Source: Anomaloglossus baeobatrachus (lineage: Eukaryota > Chordata > Amphibia > Anura > Aromobatidae). From it: a stretch of DNA of 64,000 bases. This document shows positions 50,601 through 62,904 of the stretch, one piece after another (the stretch's first letter is position 1; every line of letters begins with the position of its first letter). The translations under genes were made by a program, and so were the position numbers. The notes below the pieces were generated by a model that saw only the letters and a list, made by a program, of their open reading frames with translations, was not told where the DNA came from and did no database searches. The stretch spans positions 452,865,926 to 452,929,925 of the forward strand of contig NC_134354.1 of NCBI RefSeq assembly GCF_048569485.1, read 5' to 3'.

Positions 50601-53600
50601 CTATAGCTTATTACTAGCTCCACCTATTGGTGTTGGACTGGAATAGCAGAACACCAGCTATAGCTATTACTGCCGCCATCTATTGGTGTTGGATTGGAAT
50701 AGCAGGACACCAGCTTTAGCTTATAAATAGCGCCATCTATTGGTGTTGGACTGAAATAGCAGGACATCAGCTACAGCTAATTACTGACGCCATCTATTGG
50801 TGTTGGACTGTAATAGCAGAATACCAGCTACAGCTTATTAATAATTAGCTCCATCTATTGGTGTTGTAATGGAATAGCAGGATACCAGCTTTAACTTATT
50901 ACTAACTAGCGCCATCTATTGGTGTTGGCCTGGAATAGTAGAACCCAAGCTATAGCTTATTACTAGCGTCATCTATTGGTGTTGGACTGGAATAGCAGAA
51001 CACCAGCTATAGCTTATTACTAGTTCCATCTATTGGTGTTGGACTGGAATAGCAGAACACCAGCTTTAGCTTATTACTGCCGACATCTATTGGTGTTGGA
51101 TTGCAAAAGCAGGACATCAGCTATAGCTTATTACTAGCTCCACCTATTGGTGTTGGACTGGAATAGCAGAACACCAGCTATATCTTATTAGTAGCGCCAT
51201 CTATTGCTGTTGGACTGAAATAGCAGAACACCAGCTATAGCTTATCACTGACTCCATCTATTAGTGTTGGACTGGAATAGCAGAACAGCAGCTATAGCTT
51301 ATTACTGACGCCATCTATTAGTGTTGGACTGGAATAGCAGAACACCAGCTGTAGCTTTTTACTGACGCCATTTATTGGTGTTGGACTGGAATAGCAGAAC
51401 ACTAGCTATAGCTTATTACTAACTAGCTCCATCTATTGGTGTTGGACTGGAATACCAAGACACCAGCTATAGCTTATTACTAACTAGTGCCATCTATTGG
51501 TGTTGGCCTGAAATAGCAGAAAACCAGCTATAGCTTATTACTAGCTCCACCTATTGGTGTTGGACTGGAATAGCAGAACACCAGCTATAGCTATTACTGC
51601 CGCCATCTATTGGTGTTGGACTGGAATAGCAGGACACCAGCTTTAGCTTATAAATAGCGCCATCTATTGGTGTTGGACTGAAATAGCAGGACATCAGCTA
51701 CAGCTAATTACTGACGCCATCTATTGGTGTTGGACTGGAATAGCAGAACACCAGCTATAGCTTATTACTGACGCCATCTATTGGTGTTGGACTGGAATAG
51801 CAGAATACCAGCTACAGCTTATTAATAATTAGCTCCATCTATTGGTGTTGTAATGGAATAGCAGGACACCAGCTTTAACTTATTACTAACTAGCGCCATC
51901 TATTGGTGTTGGCCTGGAATAGTAGAACCCAAGCTATAGCTTATTACTAGCGTCATCTATTGGTGTTGGACTGGAATAGCAGAACACCAGCTATAGCTTA
52001 TTACTAGTTCCATCTATTGGTGTTGGACTGGAATAGCAGAACACCAGCTATAGCTTATTACTGCCGACATCTATTGGTGTTGGATTGCAAAAGCAGGACA
52101 TCAGCTATAGCTTTTTACTAGCTCCACCTATTGGTGTTGGACTGGAATAGCAGAACACCAGCTATATCTTATTAGTAGCGCCATCTATTGCTGTGTGACT
52201 AAAATAGCAGAACACCAGCTATAGCTTATCACTGACTCCATCTATTAGTGTTGGACTGGAATAGCAGAACAGCAGCTATAGCTTATTACTGACGCCATCT
52301 ATTAGTGTTGGACTGGAATAGCAGAACACCAGCTGTAGCTTTTTACTGACGCCATCTATTGGTGTTGGACTGGAATAGCAGAACACTAGCTATAGCTTAT
52401 TACTAATTAGCTCCATCTATTGGTGTTGGACTGGAATACCAGGACATCAGCTATAGCTTATTACTGACGCCATCTATTAGTGTTGGACTGGAATAGCAGA
52501 ACACCAGCTGTAGCTTTTTACTGACGCCATCTATTGGTGTTGGACTGGAATAGCAGAACACTAGCTATAGCTTATTACTAATAAGCTCCATCTATTAGTG
52601 TTGGACTGGAATAGCAGAACACCAGCTGTAGCTTTTTACTGACGCCATCTATTGGTGTTGGACTGGAATAGCAGAACACTAGCTATAGCTTATTACTAAC
52701 TAGTGCCATCTATTGGTGTTGGCCTGAAATAGCAGAAAACCAGCTATAGCTTATTACTAGCTCCACCTATTAGTGTTGGACTGGAATAGCAGAACACCAG
52801 CTATAGCTATTACTGCCGCCATCTATTGGTGTTGGACTGGAATAGCAGGACACCAGCTTTAGCTTATAAATAGCGCCATCTATTGGTGTTGGACTGAAAT
52901 AGCAGGACATCAGCTACAGCTAATTACTGACGCCATCTATTGGTGTTGGACTGGAATAGCAGAACACCAGCTATAGCTTATTACTGACGCCATCTATTGG
53001 TGTTGGACTGGAATAGCAGAATACCAGCTACAGCTTATTAATAATTAGCTCCATCTATTGGTGTTGTAATGGAATAGCAGGACACCAGCTATAACTTATT
53101 ACTACATAGCGCCATCTATTGGTGTTGGCCTGGAATAGTAGAACCCAAGCTATAGCTTATTACTAGCGCCATCTATTGGTGTTGGACTGGAATAGCAAGA
53201 CACCAGCTATAGCTTATTACTAGCGCCATCTATTGGTGTTGGACTTGAATAGCAGAACACCAGCTATAGCTTTTTACTGACGCCATCTATTGGTGTTGGA
53301 CTTGAATAGCAGAACACCAGCTATAGCTTATTACTAATTAGCTCCATCTATTAGTGTTGTACTGGAATAGCAGGATACCAGCTATAGCTTATTAATAACT
53401 AGTGCCATCTATTGGTGTTGGCCTGGAATAGCAGAAAACCAGCTATAGCTTATTACTAGCTCCATGTATTGGTGTTGGACTGGAATAGCAGAACACCAGC
53501 TATAGCTTATTACTGACACCATCTATTGGTGTTGGACTGGAATAGCAGGACATCAGCTACAGCTAATTACTGACGCCATCTATTGGTGTTGGACTGATAT

Positions 53601-56600
53601 AGCAGAACACCAGCTATAGCTTATTACTGACGCCATCTATTGGTGTTGGACTGGAATAGCCGAACACCAGCTACAGCTTATTAATAATTAGCTCCATCTA
53701 TTGGTGTTGTAATGGAATAGCAGGACACCAGCTATAACTTATTACTATAGCTTATTACTGCCGCCATCTATTGGTGTTGGACTGGAATAGCAGGACACCA
53801 GCTTTAGCTTATAAATAGCGCCATCTATTGGTGTTGGACTGAAATAGCAGGACATCAGCTACAGCTAATTACTGACGCCATCTATTGGTGTTGGACTGGA
53901 ATAGCAGAACACCAGCTATAGCTTATTACTGACGCCATCTATTGGTGTTGGACTGGAATAGCAGAATACCAGCTACAGCTTATTAATAATTAGCTCCATC
54001 TATTGGTGTTGTAATGGAATAGCAGGACACCAGCTTTAACTTATTACTAACTAGCGCCATCTATTGGTGTTGGCCTGGAATAGTAGAACCCAAGCTATAG
54101 CTTATTACTAGCGTCATCTATTGGTGTTGGACTGGAATAGCAGAACACCAGCTATAGCTTATTACTAGTTCCATCTATTGGTGTTGGACTGGAATAGCAG
54201 AACACCAGCTATAGCTTATTACTGCCGACATCTATTGGTGTTGGATTGCAAAAGCAGGACATCAGCTATAGCTTTTTACTAGCTCCACCTATTGGTGTTG
54301 GACTGGAATAGCAGAACACCAGCTATATCTTATTAGTAGCGCCATCTATTGCTGTGTGACTGAAATAGCAGAACACCAGCTATAGCTTATCACTGACTCC
54401 ATCTATTAGTGTTGGACTGGAATAGCAGAACAGCAGCTATAGCTTATTACTGACGCCATCTATTAGTGTTGGACTGGAATAGCAGAACACCAGCTGTAGC
54501 TTTTTACTGACGCCATCTATTGGTGTTGGACTGGAATAGCAGAACACTAGCTATAGCTTATTACTAATTAGCTCCATCTATTGGTGTTGGACTGGAATAC
54601 CAGGACATCAGCTATAGCTTATTACTGACGCCATCTATTAGTGTTGGACTGGAATAGCAGAACACCAGCTGTAGCTTTTTACTGACGCCATCTATTGGTG
54701 TTGGACTGGAATAGCAGAACACTAGCTATAGCTTATTACTAATAAGCTCCATCTATTAGTGTTGGACTGGAATAGCAGAACACCAGCTGTAGCTTTTTAC
54801 TGACGCCATCTATTGGTGTTGGACTGGAATAGCAGAACACTAGCTATAGCTTATTACTAACTAGTGCCATCTATTGGTGTTGGCCTGAAATAGCAGAAAA
54901 CCAGCTATAGCTTATTACTAGCTCCACCTATTAGTGTTGGACTGGAATAGCAGAACACCAGCTATAGCTATTACTGCCGCCATCTATTGGTGTTGGACTG
55001 GAATAGCAGGACACCAGCTTTAGCTTATAAATAGCGCCATCTATTGGTGTTGGACTGAAATAGCAGGACATCAGCTACAGCTAATTACTGACGCCATCTA
55101 TTGGTGTTGGACTGGAATAGCAGAACACCAGCTATAGCTTATTACTGACGCCATCTATTGGTGTTGGACTGGAATAGCAGAATACCAGCTACAGCTTATT
55201 AATAATTAGCTCCATCTATTGGTGTTGTAATGGAATAGCAGGACACCAGCTATAACTTATTACTACATAGCGCCATCTATTGGTGTTGGCCTGGAATAGT
55301 AGAACCCAAGCTATAGCTTATTACTAGCGCCATCTATTGGTGTTGGACTGGAATAACAAGACACCAGCTATAGCTTATTACTAGCGCCATCTATTGGTGT
55401 TGGACTTGAATAGCAGAACACCAGCTATAGCTTTTTACTGACGCCATCTATTGGTGTTGGACTTGAATAGCAGAACACCAGCTATAGCTTATTACTAATT
55501 AGCTCCATCTATTAGTGTTGTACTGGAATAGCAGGATACCAGCTATAGCTTATTAATAACTAGTGCCATCTATTGGTGTTGGCCTGGAATAGCAGAAAAC
55601 CAGCTATAGCTTATTACTAGCTCCATGTATTGGTGTTGGACTGGAATAGCAGAACACCAGCTATAGCTTATTACTGACACCATCTATTGGTGTTGGACTG
55701 GAATAGCAGGACATCAGCTACAGCTAATTACTGACGCCATCTATTGGTGTTGGACTGATATAGCAGAACACCAGCTATAGCTTATTACTGACGCCATCTA
55801 TTGGTGTTGGACTGGAATAGCCGAACACCAGCTACAGCTTATTAATAATTAGCTCCATCTATTGGTGTTGTAATGGAATAGCAGGACACCAGCTATAACT
55901 TATTACTATAGCTTATTACTGACGCCATCTATTGGTGTTGGACTGGAATAGCCGAACACCAGCTACAGCTTATTAATAATTAGTTCCATCTATTGGTGTT
56001 GTAATGGAATAGCAGGACACCAGCTATAACTTATTACTAACTAGCGCCATCTATTGGTGTTGGCCTGGAATAGTAGAACCCAAGCTATAGCTTATTACTA
56101 GTGTCATCTATTCTTGTTGGACTGGAATAGCAGGATACCAGGTATAGCTTTTACTAGCGTCATCTATTGAAATAGGACTGAAATAGCAGAACACCACCTA
56201 TAGCTTATTACTGACTCCATCTATTGGTGTTGGACTGGAATACCAGATCGCCAGCTATAGCTTATTACTAGTGTCATCTATTGGTGTTGGACTGGAATAG
56301 CAGAATACCAACTATAACTTATCACTAACGCCATCTATTAGTGTTGGACTGGAATAGAAAAACACTAGCTGTAGCTTATTAATGACGCCATCTAATGGTG
56401 TTGGACTGGAATAGAAGAACACCAGCTATAGTTTATTACTGACGCTATCTATTGGTGTTGGACTGGAATAGCCGAACACCAGCTACAGCTTTTTAATAAT
56501 TAGCTCCATCTATTGGTGTTGTAATGGAATAGCAGGAGACCAGCTATAACTTATTACTAACTAGCGCCATCTATTGGTGTTGGCCTGGAATAGTAGAACC

Positions 56601-57091
56601 CAAGCTATAGCTTATTACTAGCGCCATCTATTGGTGTTGGACTGGAATAGCAGGACACCAGCTATAGCTTATTACTAGCGCCATCTATTAGTGTTGGACT
56701 GGAATAGAAAAACACCAGCTGTAGCTTATTACTGACGCCATCTAATGGTGTTGGACTGGAATAGCAGAACACCAGATATAGCTTATTACTGACACCATCT
56801 TTTGATGTGGGACTGGAAAAGCAGAACACCAGCTATAGCTTATTACTGACTCCATTTTGGTGTTGGACTGGAATAGCTTATTACTAGCGCCATCTATTGG
56901 TGTTGGACGTGGCATAAGAGACCACCAACTATAGCTTATTACTTACTCCATCTATTGGAGTGGAATAGAACACCAGCTATAGCTTATTACTAGCGCCATC
57001 TAATGGTGTTGGACTGGAATAGCAGACCACCAGCTATAGCTTATTACTGACACCATCTATTGGTGTTGGATGTGGAATAGGAGAACACCAC

Positions 57092-57780
57092 CTGCAGGTT
57101 CTAACACCTGCACCATCCAGTGTTTAGCTTAATTCATAAACAATTAAAGCTGTAATGCCTACTAGTCCCCCAAGCTCTTTCTATTACAGTACATAAAAAT
57201 GTATGATTCATACTATCAGATATAATATAATCTATTGATCTCATCATTATTGATCAAACTCTATTCCAAGTTATTTTTTACACCAACTGTAAAAAGAAGC
57301 AACCACTCAGCTTGTGACCTCCCCTCCCCCCTCTGTAACAGAGAAGGAGAACGATCATCACCAGCAATCAGCCCCTGCAATGAAGCAGAACTGAGAGCTC
57401 ACTTCACGCTCAGGAGAGATCACTGCAGCTCCTCCTCGTGGTTGGGGAGTTTGGACACTTTAGAGCACATTTCTCAAGTTACACACTATAGAAATGATCC
57501 CTGAAAGTATAGTCTTAACCTATTCATTGCTGCCATGGCCGTACAGGCTGTACGGGGTCCCCTTTCATATTGTGGAGAATTCTAATATTATATAAAATTC
57601 ATAGTCATTACAGGAAATTAAAGACATTCCAAACTTATAACATGAAGACTCAACATTGAGTCCTTTCCACTATATAACTATACATATATGAACGTATTAA
57701 CTGCTCTCAGGAAAATTTGCAAACTCTCCACCTACCAACCAATAGTAGAGCAGATTACATCCGGATGTGGGCGGAGTCAA
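57092..57780. other. Non-satellite sequence beyond the array
   Basis: Starts at a sharp edge (CACCTGCAGGTTCTAACACC). An 89-codon open frame at 57235-57504 has no recognisable domain; its serine- and charge-rich text and the pyrimidine-rich DNA (CCTCCCCTCCCCCCTC) look like interspersed repeat. No exon with splice signals was identified. Confidence 0.4.
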
Positions 57781-57904
57781 GCCCCTCTAGAAGTGCAGAC
57801 TGAAGGCACGTCATTGGGTACAGTTTGGCATTCATGACTATGGCCAAGTGGCTTTAACCACAATATGCTTCCTCTGCGATCTAAGGCTGGAAACCTACGG
57901 ACCC

Positions 57905-58045
57905 AGAGGTGTGTGTTGTGTGTGTTTTTGTTGTTGTGTGTGTTGTTGTTGTGTGGTGTGGTGTGGTGTGGTGGTGTGTGTGTGTGTGTGTGTGTGCGTG
58001 TACGTGTGTGTGTGTGTGTGTGTGTGTGCGTGTGCGTGTACCCGT
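57905..58045. repeat. TG microsatellite, interrupted
   Basis: (TG)n with TTGT, GTGGTG and GCGTG interruptions. All open frames through it are Val/Cys or Thr/His repeats and are rejected. Confidence 0.95.
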
Positions 58046-58099
58046 GTCTGCTTGTGTCCAAGTCTGTCTGTGTGTATTCGTGCATACGTCTGTTACTGT

Positions 58100-59000
58100 A
58101 CGTGTTACCTTAAGTGCAGGTGCAGTGCTGGGGAACTCCAATCCGGTCAAACATCAGTACAAAATATCCATAGAAGAATGCAGGATCACCACCAACGCGT
58201 GTTTCGCTGAGGTACTGTTGCTTTCTCAAAAAGGAAGATCCTAATGGCGAATCCCTGTAGGTTTAAATAGCCTCTCCATTAACTGTAATCCCCGGCCGGT
58301 GTGATGTACTACGGCTGAGACGGAAGACATCATGCTCAGAAAAAGTGCCTCCCATTAAATGTAAGGGGCGGGTGGAATCAGAATAATCTCAGAGGTACTG
58401 CCTAGGGGTGGACTAGAGCAGGATCAAGTGTTACAGGGGACGCGTCGCTCCAGCAACCACAGAGCACGTGTCAACAGTCAGATCAGGTGGAAAGTATACA
58501 TCACGGCCAGGATCGGAACATACCCGTCCTATAGCTTGTGAGGAGGTCAGTGTGCCAAATTACAATGCACCGCCCATTACCCTGATAGGGAAATGCAGGT
58601 AGGAAAGGGGGAGGCATAAAACTAGGGTGATGATCAGGACAAATGGTGTCCCGGTTTTCCTGGAAGTCCCGCCCTGTGGCCAGGCCGGAACAAGCATGCG
58701 TGACGTCAGAGACGCATCACCCCGGCAACCACACGGCCCATCACAACAACCCGACCAGGCAGGGAGAGTGCTCTGTGGCTGAACCCTAAGCAGACCCACC
58801 CTGCCTACAAAAGACCATGCCGCCGAATATGCGCGAGCGCTCCCAGGGACGCGTCATCCAGGGAACCGCACATCCGCAGCACGGCTGTCGACAGGGAGAG
58901 AATATCGGGGAAATAGAAAGTAAATGCACGGTAAATTAAGCACGGTATATGAACATATCTAAAATTATTAAAGATATATAAGCTTGATATTGAAAGGTAA
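58100..59000 (-). mobile_element. Unclassified repeat with hammerhead-like segment, minus strand
   Basis: On the minus strand, 58232 down to 58172 reads TTGAGAAAGC, a loop, GCGAAACACGCGTTGG, reminiscent of the small hammerhead layout at 38000 (GAAA, then a CGCG palindrome). The rest contains three degenerate copies of GACGC(G/A)TC.C..G.(G/A)AACC(A/G)CA near 58440, 58705 and 58850, which suggests a roughly 150-260-bp internal repeat. No coding region was found. Assignment to Penelope-like elements is tentative. Confidence 0.35.
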
Positions 59001-59099
59001 GAGATGTTATGGGAACTAAAACACATTAAAAAATCAAAGAAGAATCAATTGCAGTTATATGACATTGCTATATGTAAAGCATCATTCCTGTTATGAGTC

Positions 59100-60050
59100 C
59101 TGCTTCTCATAATTCGTGTTCTCCTTTGTCCATCTCTGGCACTCTGTTGCAAGCGTTCTGTTGGTCCCAGATCGCTATAGCGCTGGTGAATAAGCTCTGA
59201 ACGCTGATTGGTCGTGGGTGACGTCGCGCCACGTGGAGAACGCTGATTGGTCGCGGGTGACGTCGCTCCACGTGGAGAACACTGATTGGTCGTGGGTGAT
59301 GTCGCCCCTGATGCGATGTCACATGTCTCTGACGCTCTGGTTGCTGATTGGCTATCCATCTTGGAGGAGGCACAGAGTCTATATAAAGCCCTGACACACG
59401 TTGTTCAGCGTTCACTCGTCTTGGTCCATGCATAGGAGTAGACGCTCCATGCTTGTTCCTTCCCTGCACCTTTACTGTCACAAGTAGGTGAGTGCTATCA
59501 GTAGGATAGCGTTCTAGTACTCTGCAGCATAGCTGCTGTCCGTATCCTCGCACACTAGTGGAGTGGACTTAGGCAGGTTCTTGCTGCATGTGGCCATGCT
59601 GGGACTTGTTGTTCCACTACAGCTCTTAGTTCATAGAGCTTGTCTTTGTCGCTAGCAGTTGGCTAGTAGACATTAAGTATCCTCTTGTGCTCTTGCACAA
59701 ATTATCTCATATTGTCTCTGTGAACATTAACGGAGACATTACATAGCACACTCTGTGTGAGAGCGGCGTTACGCTTGTTATAACTCATACATCCTCTGTG
59801 AGTTAACAGAGGTACCTGTCATTGTGTGTGGTTACGGTTAGTGACCACACGTTTATGTAGAGCTCTGTGCAGTTAAACAGACTCTACTACATCCCTTTTG
59901 GTTACTTTTGTAGTCTCCATTAGTTGTTTAGCATATCCCTCATTTGCATTTATGCTAATTCGTTAGTCGCTGTGATTTAAACAGTGTACGCTGTCTTTGG
60001 CCTTAGTGCCACTGTGACGGAACAGTGTCAGTACTGCTTCTGTGGTACAA
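59100..60050 (+). promoter_or_regulatory. Promoter-like block, possibly from an LTR-type fossil
   Basis: Three tandem 39-bp modules (59201-59317) and a fourth ATTGG at 59347 are followed by TATATAAA at 59380-59387. About 650 bp of non-coding leader-like sequence then runs up to a TA repeat. The spacing (upstream modules, TATA, long untranslated leader) fits an RNA polymerase II promoter, either of a long terminal repeat or of an unrecognised gene. No matching second terminal repeat or coding domain is visible in the window, so the family is not assigned. Confidence 0.45.
59201..59317. repeat. Three 39-bp modules with CCAAT, CRE-like and E-box sites
   Basis: Units start at 59201, 59240 and 59279. 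Each contains CTGATTGG (inverted CCAAT) and GGGTGA(C/T)GTCGC (CRE-like); the first two also end in CCACGTGGAG (E-box), which the third has lost. Confidence 0.9.
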
Positions 60051-60054
60051 GTTC

Positions 60055-60093
60055 CCCTATATATATATATATCTATATATATATATATATATA

Positions 60094-60132
<39 letters not shown>

Positions 60133-60150
60133 ATATATATATATAGATAT
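60055..60150. repeat. TA microsatellite
   Basis: (TA)n with CTATATA interruptions over roughly 95 bp. Confidence 0.95.
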
Positions 60151-60882
60151 ATATCTAGAACATCAATCCCATAATTATAACAACATATATCCTAATACAG
60201 CATATAAAAATAATACATAACTGCAGATATACATAGCCTCAAAGTATAAATAGACAGAGAGGATATATGTTCTTGAGGTTTTCGTCAAATTCAATCCCAA
60301 TGATGTGGAGTTGAAGATCATTCATTGGAAACCCCATATGTCATAGCACACTTGCAATCATAAAGCAGAGGTGTAACTAGGCTTTCCAGCACCCGGGGCA
60401 AGAGTTCAGTTTGGCGCCCCCATGTGACCAATTATTCATATGTGATTTGCACACTTACAGTCACATGATGACGAGCTGCTCTTAATAATTCACCTGATGT
60501 TCAAAGAGAAACGTAGGAAGAAAAGCTAATTGTCACATGTCGGTATGAAACTCATATATGAGTGGAGGGGCCATATGATGACTACTAGAACCAGAAGTAG
60601 AGCTGAATCCTGACAGGGAGTATATTACATGCTGCTAGGATTGGGTTAAACTGTTTAATTTTTTTTAAGTAAAGGGCTTCTCCAGGTTTGATATAAAAAT
60701 CTGCAGTCACTCTGTGTCACTCTGTGACTGCAGACTTCTGAATTCTCACACTGCACACTGTCAGGATTCTCTGGTGCCGGCAGTGAGAGGTCACGAAACT
60801 GCAAGTATGCGATTTACATACATATGGTCACATGCCAATAAAAATGAATTGAATAAGGCCGGACACGTGAAATCAGTGGGGG

Positions 60883-61385
60883 GATATTATAGGCAGTTCT
60901 GCGGGTATACATCACTGGGGGTTATAGGCAGTTTTGGGGGTTTATAGCACTGTGGTGGGGGGATATTATAGGCAGTTCTGCGGGGTATTCAGCACTGGGG
61001 GGTTATAGACAGTTCTGGGGGTATATAGCACTGTGGTGGGGGGATATTATAGGCAGTTCTGCGGGTATACATCACTGGGGGGTTATAGGCAGTTTTGGGG
61101 GTATATAGCACTGTGGTGGGGGGGATATTATAGGCAGTTCTGCGGGGTATTCAGCACTGGGGGGTTATAGACAGTTCTGGGGATATATAGCACTGCGGTG
61201 GGGGGATATTATAGGTAGTTCTCCAGGGTATACATCACTGGGGGGGTTATAGGCAGTTCTGGGGGTATATAGCACTGCGGTGGGGGGATATTATAGGCAG
61301 TTATGCGGGGTATACATCACTGGGGGGTTATAGGCAGTTCTAGGGGTATATAGCACTGCGGTGGGGGGATATTATAGGGTATAGG
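60883..61385. repeat. 81-bp tandem repeat, about six units
   Basis: GGGGATATTATAGGCAGTTC recurs at 60880, 60959, 61040, 61121, 61202 and 61284, with a truncated start at 61365. Each unit has two related halves of about 40 bp (TATAGGCAGTTCTG..TATACATCACTGGGG and TATAGGCAGTTTTG..TATATAGCACTGTGG), so the 81-mer is itself a dimer. Confidence 0.9.
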
Positions 61386-61462
61386 GATATCCAGGGTATA
61401 CAGCACTGTGGGTGACAGGACATACAGCTCGGCGGCTCATTTCTTCCTCTGTGCGTTGAGCC

Positions 61463-61548
61463 TAGAATGTATGGGCTCCTTCCAGGTAATGGGCGTGACC
61501 AGCTTCATGACAAATTAAGTCATACCTGGACGGAGCCCATACATTCTA
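61463..61548. repeat. Inverted repeat, 26-bp arms
   Basis: TAGAATGTATGGGCTCC.TCCAGGTA at 61463-61488 is matched by its complement at 61523-61548 with one mismatch. The loop is 34 bp. It is inside the transposon and may be the core of an older foldback unit. Confidence 0.85.
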
Positions 61549-61924
61549 TCATCTACCATCATCTGTGGGATGGCAGGGCAGGGCAGTGCACGGTGTGTGC
61601 TAGCTCTGCCCACAGACAAACTTAACCCCTACACAGCGGTGAAGGCTGCATTCAGGTGTGGATCTAAGAGTCTGCAGCTGTCGGCATGAGCGCTGCCTGG
61701 GGGCCCCTGAACTCGGCCGCAGCATACATCACTGTCCTTGCTGAAAGGTGCACGCGGGTCCCGACAGCGCCCCCCACCCTGACACTGCGGCCGGGGCACG
61801 TGCACCCCCAGCCCCCCCCCCTAGTTACGCCCCTACATAAAGGTATGGATAAATTACCACTAGAGGGATATATTCGCCACCAGCTAAGCAATTGAATCCG
61901 AGGTAGAGAAAAGACTACTTAAAA

Positions 61925-62280
61925 CTAGAGTGGAGCGATGTTCAAGTCGAACGGTTCGCCAATTTCATGTTCGAGTGATTTTGGGGGGTGTTCAAGTCGT
62001 CCGACGAACTCGAACAATTTGCTTAAAGTTCGGCAGTTCGAGTTACGTTTGAGAACGGTTCAATCACCAAAAGCGTGGCTTTTCACAGTATGTATGTGCG
62101 CACGTTGTGTATCTGCATGTGTCCTGTGTCCCCAGCACAATCCCTCTCTCTTTCCTACTCACCGATCACGGGTGCCTCGCTGCACGGCTGTCACAAATCT
62201 CCGGCGGCTTTTCCTCTTTTGAAAATGGCTGCCCCTTCATTATTCAATCAGGTATTCCGTGACTTCCCCGCCCACCGGCG
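61925..62280. mobile_element. Interspersed repeat with GTTCGAGT / ACTCGAAC words
   Basis: The first 130 bp consist of GTTCGAGT, TTCAAGTCG, GAACTCGAACAA and CGAGTTACGTTTGAGAACGG words in both orientations, which could fold back. The type is common in frog genomes as I recall. The right boundary is unclear, and sequence to about 62280 has no recognised gene. Confidence 0.45.
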
Positions 62281-62760
62281 CCCATGATTGGTTGCAGTCA
62301 GACACGCCCCCACGATGAGTGACAGCTGTCTCACTGCAACCAATCACAGCCGCCGGTCCCCCCCAATTTTGATACCAGCCAGGATAAAGCCACATGGCTG
62401 GAGGCTGGTATTGTCAGGATGAAGAGCACCTTGTTATGGGGAGCCCACCACCCTAACAATATCACCCAGCAGCCGCCCAGAATTTCCGCATCCATTAGAT
62501 GCAGCAGTCCCGGGACTCTTCCCAGCTCATCCCGAATTGCCCTGGTGCGGTGGCAATCGGGGTAATAAGGAGTTAATCATGGCAGGTGTCTCCCCGAGAT
62601 ATCTTCCATGATTAACCTGTAAGCGAAAGTAAATAAACACACACAACGGAAAAATCCTTTATTTGTAATAAAAGACAAAAAAGCACCTCATTTACCTCTT
62701 TATTAATCCCCAGCAACAATCCAGGTCCGAAGTAAGCCACACTACACTGTTAGCTTTACT
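62280..62760 (-). mobile_element. Interspersed repeat family G, copy 3 (inverted)
   Basis: CAATTTTGATACCAGCC, GAGGCTGGTATTGTCAGG, GCATCCATTAGATGC, AATTGCCCTGGTGCGG and GGGGTAATAAGGAGTTAA are the complements of signposts at 5440-6060 and 16870-17680. The copy lies in the opposite orientation and lacks the GGGGTCTCATAGATG block seen in the other two. Confidence 0.6.
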
Positions 62761-62904
62761 ACATGAAGATGACAGGGAGCCCCGTAGAACACGAGCGCTC
62801 TGTGTCCTCTCCACGCAGCACCTGAAGTGAGCCGCACTGTCACCGGGGACTTAACTCTGCAATGCAGAGGTCAAGATAACCAAATTTTCCTATGTTTCTC
62901 ATTA

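Larger units (their letters stand above)
30126..57091. repeat. 27-kb array of a ~57-bp satellite
   Basis: Roughly 460 tandem units of 56-62 bp. Each contains GCGCCATCTATTGGTGTTGG, then ACTGGAATAGCAGAACACCA, then GCTATAGCTTATTACT. Length variants arise from an extra AACTA before the GCGCC. Blocks of many units are duplicated: offsets of 2414 bp (34013/36427), 2777 bp (48591/51368) and 2160 bp (52191/54351) can be read from rare marker variants. One 672-bp insertion interrupts it. The reverse complement of GCGCCATCTATTGG, CCAATAGATGGCGC, is close to the CTCF core. Every unit contains stops; no coding potential. Confidence 0.97.
60367..61838. mobile_element. Non-autonomous DNA transposon, GTAACTAGG termini, with 81-bp array
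   Basis: The left end AGGTGTAACTAGGCTTTCC is matched at the right by CCCTAGTTACGCCCCT. Just inside both ends lie CCCGGGGCAAG and GGCCGGGGCACG, a subterminal similarity. The element carries an 81-bp tandem array and a 26-bp-arm hairpin. No transposase. From memory, GGGGCGTAACTAG termini are common in frog genomes; the superfamily is not assigned. Confidence 0.7.

Noticed and set aside
30126-57091. Centromeric satellite
   Set aside because: The unit is short and variable, the array directly borders a gene promoter, and nothing in the sequence indicates centromere function; a local array is the simpler reading.
57235-57504. 89-codon open frame as a possible gene
   Set aside because: No recognisable domain, no splice context, and a pyrimidine-rich repeat-like composition.
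57905-58244. Val/Cys-rich and Thr/His-rich frames
   Set aside because: They arise from the TG microsatellite.
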